Source of the DNA: Malaya genurostris
Lineage: Eukaryota; Arthropoda; Insecta; Diptera; Culicidae
Length of the DNA: 64,000 nt
Assembly: GCF_030247185.1 (NCBI RefSeq)
Contig: NC_080571.1
Location: 345,123,879 to 345,187,878 of the forward strand
Direction: 5' to 3'
Shown here: positions 11,761 to 22,390 of the stretch, in pieces
Layout: each line of letters starts with the position of its first letter
Position numbering within the stretch: the stretch's first letter is position 1
Position numbers and translations under genes: made by a program
The notes under the pieces: model-generated
Database searches by the model: none
Seen by the model: only the letters and a program-made list of their open reading frames with translations
Told to the model about the DNA's origin: nothing

Positions 11761-12555
11761 ATGATGAGTCGAATTGATCCGGAAACGCGAAAGAAAATTC
11801 TGCACACTTGGTGCTCAGAAAGTGGTGTCATGTACAACGAAATTGCAAAACGGGTGAAAGAGCACCACACCAGTGTCAAAAATATTATCGAGAAGTCCGG
11901 TAAGACCCTTTCTATGAAGGATTTGCCCCGATCCGGTAGGAAAACGGGTCCCAGCCAGCCAGGCCAGGACTTCAAAGTGGTTGAGTACATCAGAAAAAAC
12001 CCATCGGCGTCGACGCGGAATTTGGCCAAGTAGTTCAACACTAGCATCGGGATGATTTAACGGATCAAAGTTCGGAACTCCCTGAATACGTGCAAGAAAC
12101 AGAAGGTGCCGAAAAAGTCCCTGGTACAGCAATTTCAGGCCAAAACAAGAGCGCGAAAACTGTATAACCGGATTCTACAGAATAAAGACGAATGCATCCT
12201 GATAGACGACGAAACCTACGCCAAAGAAGACTCTCGAGCGCTTCCCGGATCGCAATATTATACAAAATCGGTGTACCAAAACCTGGACGACACTGACACC
12301 ACGGTGGCGATGGAAAAGTTTGGGCAGAAGGTGTTGGTCTGGCAAGCAATTTGTACCTGTGGTTTGCGGTCGTCGATTTTCTTCACGAAGGGCACAATTA
12401 ACGCCAAGGTGTACGAGGAAGAATGTTTGAAGAAGAGAATGCTGCCACTGTACAGAAAGCATAAGGCTCCTCCTCTCTTCTGGCCGGATTTGGCTTCAGC
12501 CCACTACGCCAACTCCGTTCTACAGTGGTTGTCAAAAAATAATGTCAACTTTGCT
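11761..12555 (+). pseudogene. ITmD37E transposase with two in-frame stops, truncated
   Basis: One continuous frame from ATG 11761 encodes a transposase of a different subfamily from copy 1. It opens MMSRIDPETRKKILHTWC, followed by a helix-turn-helix (YNEIAKRVKEHHTSVKNIIE). Two in-frame stops interrupt it, TAG at 12031-12033 and TAA at 12058-12060, and reading then continues in the same frame. The first catalytic Asp is at 12205 (LIDDETYAKED) and the second at 12487 (FWPDLASAHYAN). The protein follows the family to NNVNF and then runs into the complement of another transposase. The third acidic residue, expected further downstream, is absent. The stops and the truncation make it non-functional. 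Confidence 0.87.
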
Positions 12556-13287
12556 GTAATGACAGCTTGCCAAATCTGGCCAAAACATTACGGGATGGTC
12601 GTGGGATCGAATGGACGGCAAAATTCGTTTTTGGAGACACTCTTTTTGGTATAGTTCCGATGTCATTGTCTTATTTGTAACGAAAACTTTCGTTTTTTTG
12701 CCACAGCTGCAAATGCCCTGCCAAATCAATTTTTTTTTCAAATTTGTCGGCAAAAACAAATTTAAATTTGGCTGAAACATCCCACCTCGCCGTTGGCAAG
12801 TAAAATTTTGGACCTGGGATTTGCCCGAAGTCAGCCTTGACATAGGTTTCATCGTCCATCAGAAGACACCCGTCGAACTTGGTCAGTACCTGGTCATATA
12901 GTTTCCGAGCATGAGTTTTAACCACACTACTCTGTTTTATGGTCCGATTTGGCGGTTTGCTAGCTCGATACGACTTGATTCATCCTGGAGTCGAGTTCTC
13001 CTCACGGTACTATGGGCAGCACCGAATTTTCTGGCCAAATCACGGTCCGACAGATTAGGATTCTTCTTATTCGTCTTCAAAATCTTACCACGCAATTTCC
13101 GGTCGACAGTTCCACTCCGACGATTGGCTTGAGACTTCCGAATCGTCATCAATGTTTCCTTATACCGTTTGATAACACTCCATACGGTATTTCTGGGCAA
13201 TTTCAGCTGTTTAGCTAGCCTAGATGCAGACCACAATGGATTTTCCAAATAAATGTGCACAATTTTTTCCCTTCTTTCGGCTTTCAT
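12549..13287 (-). pseudogene. ITmD37E transposase, inverted copy with frameshifts
   Basis: This copy is closely related to the one at 5026-5866. It starts at ATG 13287 (complement) with MKAERREKIVHIYLENPL and preserves the reading that copy 1 lost. The two HTH blocks are SASRLAKQLKLPRNTVW and RDLARKFGAAHSTVRR. At about 12940 the frame stops after ELANRQIGP. It resumes with VKTHARKLYDQVL and the first Asp block LLMDDETYVKADFG, shifts frame again near 12740, and reaches the second Asp in FWPDLASCHYSK at about 12570. It then ends abruptly against the forward transposase. The Glu region is missing. It is tail to tail with the 11761 copy. Confidence 0.85.
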
Positions 13288-13414
13288 GTTGATTGTTTAC
13301 AAAGTATAGTCGATTTGCGGAATGTCAAAAATCATACGTGAAGCTGACAAAATTCCTGACACGTGGGCGCCAAGAACTTCCAAATCCGTCCACCAGGAGC
13401 GCCACAATATGAGC
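13288..13414 (-). mobile_element. 5' terminal noncoding part of the inverted ITmD37E copy
   Basis: Nearly the reverse complement of 4899-5025. The shared outer word is GCTCATATTGTGG read inward from 13414, so the element end probably lies at or just beyond this base. It contains ACACGTGGGCGCC-like sequence shared with copy 1. Confidence 0.7.
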
Positions 13415-16400
13415 TTTACCTCTTGTGTCTTAGATGCCTAAATGCAGATTCAAAAGTGATTATTGAACTGAAAAGAATTTCCGATTCGTATAGAAAATAA
13501 ATAAACACTTTAAGTAAATTATGACATATTAGGATTTGTGACGATGCGATACATTTTTAGAATTCACTGCAAAGATCATTCGTGAATAGCATGAAAATGA
13601 GTGGTCCAAGTTGGCTCCCTTGTTTGGACTCGTGAAGGAACGCTCCTATAATGCACACTCATACTATGGTTTAATTTATATTTTTCAAGATAGTTCATGA
13701 AAAGTTTGCCATGACAATCCAAGAAAACCGACGTCCGACCTGTCCGATTGAGATCAAGGTTTCGTTAACAATTACCAACCTACAAAAAAAATTCTAACCA
13801 AATCTGCATCAGCATAGCCAAACATGTTTCCGAAGTGCACTCGCATTCGCCTTTTTACTCCAGCGTATGTATCCGCGGCATCCAGTGAACATCTTTTTCA
13901 TCTGCAGAATCTTACTAAAGGGGCACACTTTTGAAAAATCATTTATTTTTTCTTTGTATTTTCCTATAGTGAAACATTTCAAGAATATTCTGTGAAATTG
14001 GAACGAAACTCAGGGTTTTTATCTTTGCTTATCTGATACTGCGAAGAAGTAAGAGCTCTGCGCGCAGGCCTAAGATTTCTGCTTCGATTGACTTTACAAA
14101 ACATTCTCGTAAATGTTGCATTATAATAAAATACAAAAGAAAAAAGTACGATTTTTTGAAAATGTGAGAGCCTACGGGCTCCCTAGAGTAATAAATTGTT
14201 TCCTTCGATTTTATAGACAAAAAACTTTAAACGCGTTTTCTCGAAAACAGGTTTTGAAAGTCCGTGTCCATCGTCATTCAAAAACTACTGCACCAATTTT
14301 GTTCAAATTTTGCACACACTTTCTACATATAAAAAACCAGACCCCAACGTTTTCCTTTTTGTTGTTTGTTACTTCGGGGTGGTTTTACAGCTTCAAAATG
14401 GCGGATTTTTTCGTGAAAAATCGTAGTTTTGACTAAAAACTACCACCAAAATTTCAATCAAATTTTAAAAAATCAAGCAGAAACGTGGTGGTCTAGAAAA
14501 ACATCAACTCTATCTATGCTGCTTTGATTTGTTAACTTCTGATTAGTCTGCGCTGAGATACAGTGGACACCGCAAATCATGATTTTTAAGAAGAGCTCTT
14601 ATAAAAACCTCTTTACTGACTTATTTCTCAATATTCGGCGCATCGGAATCCATAAAAGCACTAGACTCATAATCTCGTATCATAACTTTTGTTTGGGTTT
14701 CTTCGCATTTTTACCTCCCAAACAAGGTCAAAATTTTTTATTAAGTCTTAAAATATGTATAAAAAATAAACGAATAAATAGTATGTTTTTTACAATCTAT
14801 AAAGGTGTCCGATTTCGGGAGCCCCTCCTCTGGGTACGTGCCTGATCAAAAGTATTTAAGAAAAAATTAAACTTTTCCGTCTGAGCTTCATATTAGTATT
14901 AGATTGCAGTGACGATATAAAGGTTTTATAATCAACGGACGAATCACAATTAAAAAAATATATTTTTGGGCAGATATTTGATGATGAACACTGAAATACA
15001 TTTATATTATATTTAACTTTTAACCAATTTTAACTTATACTCAAGCAAGTTGTGGCATCATAAAACTTGAATTTCGGTAGTAAATGTAACTTGTGGATAA
15101 CGTTCCTGCCAAAAGTAGAGACTTTACACATGCTTATTCTAGCTTTTCTGCTCCGTGTCCATACGGCAAGCAGTAAATATCAAATTCGAAAGTAGCATTA
15201 ACTACATGTTCGAACTTTTTCATTTTCACTTTCAAACTATATAAGTGTATGGAATCATAATTCAATTGTTGTTGATAGAAGAAAAACTATTAAATTTCGT
15301 CGTTGAAAATTCTTGTGAGCATCGGTGAGACTTACGAAAACATGAAATTGATACCATTTTACAACCAAAACCTATTGGAATGACATCTTTTAACATAATT
15401 GTATTGCAGAAATTTCATTTTATTAGCGAATACAGACAAATACAGATATTTTATACGAAGCAATACAGATTTTCTATGAAAATATCTGGCATCTCTGTGT
15501 TAAGTATTCAATCAGTTGTTGCTTTTTTTTGTCTTTTTCTAGTGTTGACGACTTCATATTGGTCAGTGTTTGCAATTTTGTTTGTTTCGATTGAACTGTT
15601 CTATGTTGTTTTTCAACAAATTTCAAACTCATTTTCGTCTCAATTATTTGAATTTCACAAATGTGATTCTATAATCGGAAAGAAGAAAAGTGAGAACAAA
15701 ATAAAACCATCCTACTCCCCGCAACCGGCCTGTTTTACGATCGAATCAGATCGTCTACGACCTCAATCAGCGGCGGTGACCATGAATCACCGTGCGTCTC
15801 CACCGTCGCTAGTCGTCGGTTATGTATTTATTTTTGGAACCGTAAGAAAAACAGTGACAATCGCCAGCGCAGCAGCAGCAGCGAGGCGTGACAATCAAAG
15901 CAACCGCTCGTCACAGCAAAGGTAGCCCTCGGTAGCAGTTTTATTCCGGTAAATGGAAAAGTAAACAGCAAACAAATTTGTTCGTATTTTCAAGCTAATC
16001 ATCCATCAACTCCAGTTTCCAGTTTTGGGGGGATGGACGGCTTCGCTCGCTTCCATCGGACCCGCCCGAGACGGACTCTGAAAAAGACTGCTGCAGATGG
16101 CGGCGCAAACGGAGAAACGATTATCGCGAATGATTTTATGCAAATAGTGAGCATGAAACATTTCCGCTTATTATCGCATTTACCGGCAAACGAGATGCGC
16201 CGATGTAAGTTGTACAAACACACACACTTGTATATTTAAGCCAGTGAATGGAATTGATTCGTCAACTTACGTAAATTGTGGCGGAATTGATAAATCACCG
16301 TTTTAATGAATGTATTAATCAGTTACGATGATTTGTTTTTTTTCTATGATACGTGGTTATGAAGTTGATAAAATTTGACAGTAAAAAAAAACCTGCTTAC

Positions 16401-16494
16401 TAGATCGAAAAACATTTCTGAATCAATACGAACCGGATGGAAGCGCATGGTACACGGTAAAATAAGAATAATCAACACAATGTGCACTACTTAC
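13415..16494. other. Intergenic or intronic DNA, no supported exon
   Basis: If the exon at 16495-16732 is real, this stretch is its downstream intron on the minus strand. 14110-14560 has the style of a dispersed repeat (CGTTTTCTCGAAAAC, CAAAATGGCGG), but no second copy is in the window. 15400-15505 carries words related to 3412-3470 and to the window end (ATATCTGGCATCTCTG). 15700-15930 and 16000-16210 are less AT-rich and may include low-copy regulatory DNA; an AGCAGCAGCAGCAGC tract lies near 15870. No acceptor-bounded exon could be supported. Confidence 0.45.
16489..16494 (-). other. Consensus 5' splice donor
   Basis: GTAAGT on the minus strand, directly after the last exon base at 16495. 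It matches the metazoan U1 consensus fully and ends an otherwise open frame, which is the main reason to accept the upstream frame as an exon. Confidence 0.65.
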
Positions 16495-16732
16495 CATGCA
16501 ACCGCTCGTGCTCCTGCCGGAATGAGGCTAGGCTCGGGTCCTGCCGGATGGCCGCCGGTAGTGTGCGCCATATCTCCAGTGATGCCTCCGTCACCTGACT
16601 GAGAGAGATAATAGAGAAGTTAGGGGTGAGCGTTTGTTTCGGGGTTCCTTTCTGCGAGTCTTTCTTCTCCTCGTCTTCATTGAATTTGAGCAGCTTGAAC
16701 ACAACATTCTTGTGCTTGCCTTTGGCGGACAT
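16495..16732 (-). CDS. First coding exon of an unrecognised host gene (partial)
   Basis: The minus-strand frame opens at ATG 16732-16730 in the context CACACCATG, with MSAKGKHKNVVFKLLKFNED. A Lys/Asp/Glu-rich stretch follows, then SIISLSQVTEASLEIWRTLP and AAIRQDPSLASFRQEHERLH. The frame then meets a perfect donor, ATG|GTAAGT at 16495/16494, and reads a stop two codons into the intron, as expected at an exon end. The exon is 238 nt, about 79 residues, ending after the first base of a codon. The open frame extends 54 codons further 5', but that part looks like untranslated sequence in composition and the internal ATG has the better context. No signal peptide or membrane segment is seen. I do not recognise the family. 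The SLEIWRTLP to EHERLH part looks like a structured conserved segment. Later exons would lie at lower coordinates and I could not identify them. Confidence 0.6.
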
Positions 16733-17577
16733 GGTGTGCGTGAGGGGGCGGATTTTGTATCGATTACCAATTATGATCGGAAAACATGTGGTGGAAATAT
16801 GCGAGTTACAGTGTTGCCTTCCGATTTTAAACGTTGCTGCACTGACTGAGTATTGTTGCGGGTAATACTGAATTGGTAGATTTCTTAAATTCAATGAAAA
16901 TGTCGGTTTCGAAACACTTGACTGTTTGTTCGTTTATTGGTTAGTTTGTTGTTTCACACAAGCAAAAAAAATCACAGTTAGTTATCACAGGTTTCATGCA
17001 ACGTAGAAGAAAATAGTGTAACTGTAAATAGAGATAGTAGAGAAAAAAAGGTTGCGTCAACTTGTCTCGAGGCACATGCTCTGCCAAATTTCATTCAAAC
17101 AAACGGGTTGCGGGTGTTAGATTTATGATTGCTTTTCTCTGTTCTTCACCTCTGGTCCATACTCTTGGTTTGTTCGCAATTTTGAATGAGATTTGCAAGG
17201 CACTGGAACCGATAGTTGTCAGGAACAGGACAGAAAACGAAATATCACCCAAAACACTGAGTACACTTTCAAAATACTACTACTACGAAGTTTTGCTTTT
17301 GTTTAGATCTGCACACTGGTAGTATTTCTTCCGAAAAATAGCATCAATTCGTGGCCGCGCACTACAGGTTCACTCCGGTTCGAACAGGACTGTTCGCATA
17401 AAATCTGTTTCGAGCTCTTGCTGCGAGATGAGGATTGTGGTGTTTTTTTTATTTAGCTACTAGTAAGGACCTGTTGAAACGAAATTTAGAGGTGGACCCA
17501 ACTAGCCTTTGGTTTGAGTTTACCACGATTTTTGTGTGAAAAATACTGATTCAGAAATAAGAGGTGTTGTAGATTTC
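16733..17577. other. Putative 5' UTR and upstream region of the 16.5 kb gene
   Basis: On the minus strand this lies immediately upstream of the start codon. It has no clear TATA box at a sensible distance, and I cannot place a transcription start. The satellite begins about 850 bp upstream of the start codon. Nothing else is recognisable. Confidence 0.35.
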
Positions 17578-19910
17578 GAGTCGAAGAGTCGAAGAATCGA
17601 AGAGTCGAAGAGTCGAAGAGTCGAAGAGTCGAAGAGTCGAAGAGTCGAAGGGTCAAAGAATCGAAGAGTCGAAGAGTTGAATAGTTGAAGAGTCGAAGAG
17701 TCGAAGAGTCGAAGAGTCGAAGAGTCGAAGAGTCGAAGAGTCGAAGAGTCGAAGAGTCGAAGAGTCGAAGAGTCGAAGAGTCGAAGAGTCGAAGAGTCGA
17801 AGAGTCAAAGAATCGAAGAGTCGAAGAGTTGAATAGTTGAAGAGTCAAAAAGTTGAAGAGTTGAAGAGTCGAAGAGTCGAAGAGTCGCAGAACTGAAGAG
17901 CTGAAGAGCTGAAAAGCTGAAGAGTTGAAGAGTTGAAAAGTTGAAGAGTTGAAGAGTTGAAGAGTTGAAGAGTTGAAAAGTTGAAAAGTTGAAGAGTCGA
18001 AGAGTCGAAGAGTCGAAGAGTCGAAGAGTCGAAGAATCGAAGAATCGAAGAATCGAATAATCAAAGAATCGAAGAGTCGAAGAGTCGAAGAGTCGAAGAG
18101 TCGAAGAGCCGAAGAGTCGAAGAGTCGAAGAGTCGAAGAGTCGAAGAGTCGAAGAGTCGAAGAGTCGAAGAGTCGAAGAGTCAAAGAATCGAAGAGTCGA
18201 AGAGTTGAATAGTTGAAGAGTCAAAAAGTTGAAGAGTTGAAGAGTCGAAGAGCTCAAGAGCTGAAGAGCTGAAGAGTTGAAGAGTTGAAAAGTTGAAGAG
18301 TCGAAGAGTTGAAAAGTTGAAGAGTCATTAAGTTGAAGAGTTGAAGAGTAGAAGAGTCGAAGAGTCGAAGAACTGAAGAGCTGAAGAGCTGAAGAGTTGA
18401 AGAGTCGAAGGTCGGAGAATCGAAGAATCGAAGAGTCGAAGAGTCGAAGAGTCGAAGAGTCGAAGAGTCGAAGAGTCGAAGAGTCGAAGAGTCGAAGAGT
18501 CGAAGAGTCGAAGAGTCGAAGAGTCGAAGAGTCGAAGAGTCGAAGAGTCGAAGAGTCGAAGAGTCGAAGAGTCGAAGAGTCGAAGAGTCGAAGAGTCGAA
18601 GAGTCGAAGAGTCGAAGAATCGAAGAATCGAAGAATCGAATAATCAAAGAATCGAAGAGTCGAAGAGTCGAAGAGTCGAAGAGTCGAAGAGTCGAAGAGT
18701 CGAAGAGTCGAAGAGTCGAAGAGTCGAAGAGTCGAAGAGTCGAAGAGTCGAAGAGTCGAAGAGTCGAAGAGTCGAAGAGTCGAAGAGTCGAAGAGTCGAA
18801 GAGTCGAAGAGTCGAAGAGTCGAAGAGTCGAAGAGTCGAAGAGTCGAAGAGTCGAAGAGTCGAAGAGTCGAAGAGTCGAAGAGTCGAAGAGTCGAAGAGT
18901 CAAAGAATCGAAGAGTCGAAGAGTTGAATAGTTGAAGAGTCAAAAAGTTGAAGAGTTGAAGAGTCGAAGAGTCGAAGAGTCGCAGAACTGAAGAGCTGAA
19001 GAGCTGAAAAGCTGAAGAGTTGAAGAGTTGAAAAGTTGAAGAGTCATTAAGTTGAAGAGTTGAAGAGTAGAAGAGTCGAAGAGTCGAAGAACTGAAGAGC
19101 TGAAGAGCTGAAGAGCTGAAGAGTTGAAGAGTCGAAGGTCGGAGAATCGAAGAATCGAAGAGTCGAAGAGTCGAAGAGTCGAAGAGTCGAAGAGTCGAAG
19201 AGTCGAAGAGTCGAAGAGTCGAAGAGTCGAAGAGTCGAAGAGTCGAAGAGTCGAAGAGTCGAAGAGTCGAAGAGTCGAAGAGTCAAAGAGTCGAAGAGTC
19301 GAAGAGTCAAAGAATCGAAGAGTCGAAGAGTTGAATAGTTGAAGAGTCAAAAAGTTGAAGAGTCGAAGAGTCGAAGAGTCGAAGAGTCGAAGAGTCGAAG
19401 AGTCGAAGAGTCGAAGAGTCGAAGAGTCGAAGAGTCGAAGAGTCGAAGAGTCGAAGAGTCGAAGAGTCGAAGAGTCGAAGAGTCGAAGAGTCGAAGAGTC
19501 GAAGAGTCGAAGAGTCGAAGAGTCGAAGAGTCGAAGAGTCGAAGAGTCAAAGAGTCGAAGAGTTGAATAGTTGAAAAGTCAAAAAGTTGAAGAGTTGAAG
19601 AGTCGAAGAGTCGAAGAGTCAAAGAATCGAAGAGTCGAAGAGTTGAATAGTTGAAGAGTCAAAAAGTTGAATAGTTGAAGAGTCGAAGAGTCGAAGAGTC
19701 GAAGAGTCGAAGAGTCGAAGAGTCGAAGAGTCGAAGGGTCGAAGAGTCGAAGAATCGAAGAATCGAAGAATCGAAGAGTCGAAGAGTCGAAGAGTTGAAG
19801 AGTTGAAGAGTTGAAGAGTCGAAGAGTCGAAGAGTCGAAGAGACGAAGAGTCGAAGAGACGAAGAGTCGAAGATTCGAAGAATCGAAGAGTTGAAGAGTT
19901 GAAGAGTTGA

Positions 19911-20152
19911 AGAGTCAAACGAGTCAAACGAGTCAAACGAGTCAAACGAGTCAAACGAGTCAAACGAGTCAAACGAGTCAAACGAGTCAAACGAGTCAAA
20001 CGAGTCAAACGAGTCAAACGAGTCAAACGAGTCAAACGAGTCAAACGAGTCAAACGAGTCAAACGAGTCAAACGAGTCAAACGAGTCAAACGAGTCAAAC
20101 GAGTCAAACGAGTCAAACGAGCCAAACAAGTCAAACGAGTCAAACGAAGTCG
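19911..20152. repeat. 9-bp sub-array GAGTCAAAC (first)
   Basis: About 26 near-perfect tandem copies of the 9-bp unit GAGTCAAAC inside the 8-bp satellite. It ends with a GAGCCAAACAAG variant shared with the second sub-array. Confidence 0.95.
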
Positions 20153-21640
20153 AAGAGTCGAAGAGTCGAAGAGTCGAAGAGTCAAAGAATCGAAGAGTCG
20201 AAGAGTTGAATAGTTGAAGAGTCAAAAAGTTGAATAGTTGAAGAGTCGAAGAGTCGAAGAGCTGAAGAGCTGAAGAGCTGAACAGTCGAAGAGTCGAAGA
20301 GTCGAAGAGTCGAAGAGTCGAAGAGTCGAAGAGTCGAAGAATCGAAGAGTCGAAGAGTCGAAGAGTCGAAGAGTTGAAGAGTCGAAGAGTCGAAGAGTCG
20401 AAGAGTCGAAGAGTCGAAGAGTCGAAGAGTCGAAGAGTCGAAGAGTCGAAGAGTCGAAGAGTCGAAGAGTCGAAGAGTCGAAGAGTCGAAGAGTCGAAGA
20501 GTCGAAGAGTCGAAGAGTCGAAGAGTCGAAGAGTCGAAGAGTCGAAGAGTCGAAGAGTCGAAGAGTCGAAGAGTCGAAGAGTCGAAGAGTCGAAGAGTCG
20601 AAGAGTCGAAGAGTCAAAGAATCGAAGAGTCGAAGAGTTGAATAGTTGAAGAGTCAAAAAGTTGAAGAGTTGAAGAGTCGAAGAGTCGAAGAGTCGCAGA
20701 ACTGAAGAGCTGAAGAGCTGAAAAGCTGAAGAGTTGAAGAGTTGAAAAGTTGAAGAGTCATTAAGTTGAAGAGTTGAAGAGTAGAAGAGTCGAAGAGTCG
20801 AAGAACTGAAGAGCTGAAGAGCTGAAGAGCTGAAGAGTTGAAGAGTCGAAGGTCGGAGAATCGAAGAATCGAAGAGTCGAAGAGTCGAAGAGTCGAAGAG
20901 TCGAAGAGTCGAAGAGTCGAAGAGTCGAAGAGTCGAAGAGTCGAAGAGTCGAAGAGTCGAAGAGTCGAAGAGTCGAAGAGTCGAAGAGTCGAAGAGTCGA
21001 AGAGTCGAAGAGTCAAAGAGTCGAAGAGTCGAAGAGTCAAAGAATCGAAGAGTCGAAGAGTTGAATAGTTGAAGAGTCAAAAAGTTGAAGAGTCGAAGAG
21101 TCGAAGAGTCGAAGAGTCGAAGAGTCGAAGAGTCGAAGAGTCGAAGAGTCGAAGAGTCGAAGAGTCGAAGAGTCGAAGAGTCGAAGAGTCGAAGAGTCGA
21201 AGAGTCGAAGAGTCGAAGAGTCGAAGAGTCGAAGAGTCGAAGAGTCGAAGAGTCGAAGAGTCAAAGAGTCGAAGAGTTGAATAGTTGAAAAGTCAAAAAG
21301 TTGAAGAGTTGAAGAGTCGAAGAGTCGAAGAGTCAAAGAATCGAAGAGTCGAAGAGTTGAATAGTTGAAGAGTCAAAAAGTTGAATAGTTGAAGAGTCGA
21401 AGAGTCGAAGAGTCGAAGAGTCGAAGAGTCGAAGAGTCGAAGAGTCGAAGAGTCGAAGAGTCGAAGAGTCGAAGAATCGAAGAATCGAAGAATCGAAGAA
21501 TCGAAGAGTCGAAGAGTCGAAGAGTTGAAGAGTTGAAGAGTTGAAGAGTCGAAGAGTCGAAGAGTCGAAGAGACGAAGAGTCGAAGAGACGAAGAGTCGA
21601 AGAGTCGAAGAATCGAAGAGTTGAAGAGTTGAAGAGTTGA

Positions 21641-21842
21641 AGAGTCAAACGAGTCAAACGAGTCAAACGAGTCAAACGAGTCAAACGAGTCAAACGAGTC
21701 AAACGAGTCAAACGAGTCAAACGAGTCAAACGAGTCAAACGAGTCAAACGAGTCAAACGAGTCAAACGAGTCAAACGAGTCAAACGAGTCAAACGAGTCA
21801 AACGAGTCAAACGAGCCAAACAAGTCAAACGAGTCAAACGAA
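21641..21842. repeat. 9-bp sub-array GAGTCAAAC (second)
   Basis: About 22 copies of the same 9-bp unit, with the same closing variant GAGCCAAACAAG. Its start lies 1730 bp after that of the first, so it belongs to the same higher-order block but has a different copy number. Confidence 0.95.
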
Positions 21843-22192
21843 GTCGAAGAGTCGAAGAGTCGAAGAGTCGAAGAGTCAAAGAATCGAAGAGTCGAAGAGT
21901 TGAATAGTTGAAGAGTCAAAAAGTTGAATAGTTGAAGAGTCGAAGAGTCAAAGAGCTGAAGAGCTGAAGAGCTGAACAGTCGAAGAGTCGAAGAGTCGAA
22001 GAGTCGAAGAGTCGAAGAGTCGAAGAGTCGAAGAATCGAAGAGTCGAAGAGTCGAAGAGTCGAAGAGTCGAAGAGTCGAAGAGTCGAAGAGTCGAAGAGT
22101 CGAAGAGTCGAAGAGTTGAAGAGACGAAGAGTCGAAGAGTCGAAGAATCGAAGAGTTGAAGAGTTGAAGAGTTGAAGAGTTGAAGAGTTGAA

Positions 22193-22378
22193 GAGTCAAA
22201 CGAGTCAAACGAGTCAAACGAGTCGAACGAGTCGAACGAGTCGAACGAGTCGAACGAGTCGAACGAGTCGAACGAGTCGAACGAGTCGAACGAGTCGAAC
22301 GAGTCAAACGAGTCGAACGAGTCAAACGAGTCGAACGAGTCGAACGAGTCAAAGAGTCAAACGAGTCAAACGAATCCA
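22193..22378. repeat. 9-bp sub-array GAGTCGAAC (third)
   Basis: About 20 copies dominated by GAGTCGAAC with some GAGTCAAAC. This differs from the first two by an A-to-G change that has spread through most units, a sign of local homogenisation. Confidence 0.93.
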
Positions 22379-22390
22379 AGAGTCGAAGAG

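Larger units (their letters stand above)
17578..22390. repeat. 4.8-kb satellite of 8-bp unit TCGAAGAG
   Basis: The base unit is TCGAAGAG (8 bp), with variants TTGAAGAG, CTGAAGAG, TCAAAGAA and TCGAAGAA. Variants occur in fixed order and recur as longer blocks: the word CGCAGAACTG appears at 17887, 18981 and 20695, and GTCGAAGGTCGG near 18408, 19130 and 20846. The last two full blocks are offset by about 1714-1730 bp, so the array has a higher-order repeat. Because 8 bp is not a multiple of 3 and no phase makes a stop, long frames appear on both strands (up to 473 codons). They encode only 8-residue repeats and are not genes. Confidence 0.97.

Noticed and set aside
12911..13218. Plus-strand frames over 12.9-13.2 kb
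   Set aside because: They are antisense shadows of the inverted transposase copy.
15380..15925. 181-codon plus-strand frame with hydrophobic segments
   Set aside because: The N-terminal part lies in a dispersed repeat (CTGGCATCTCTG words), the C-terminal part is low-complexity, and no splice or start evidence supports it.
19659..21080. 473-codon minus-strand frame and many other long frames in 17.5-22.4 kb
   Set aside because: Products are pure 8-residue repeats from a stop-free 8-bp satellite, open on both strands; no start context, introns or non-repeat domain.
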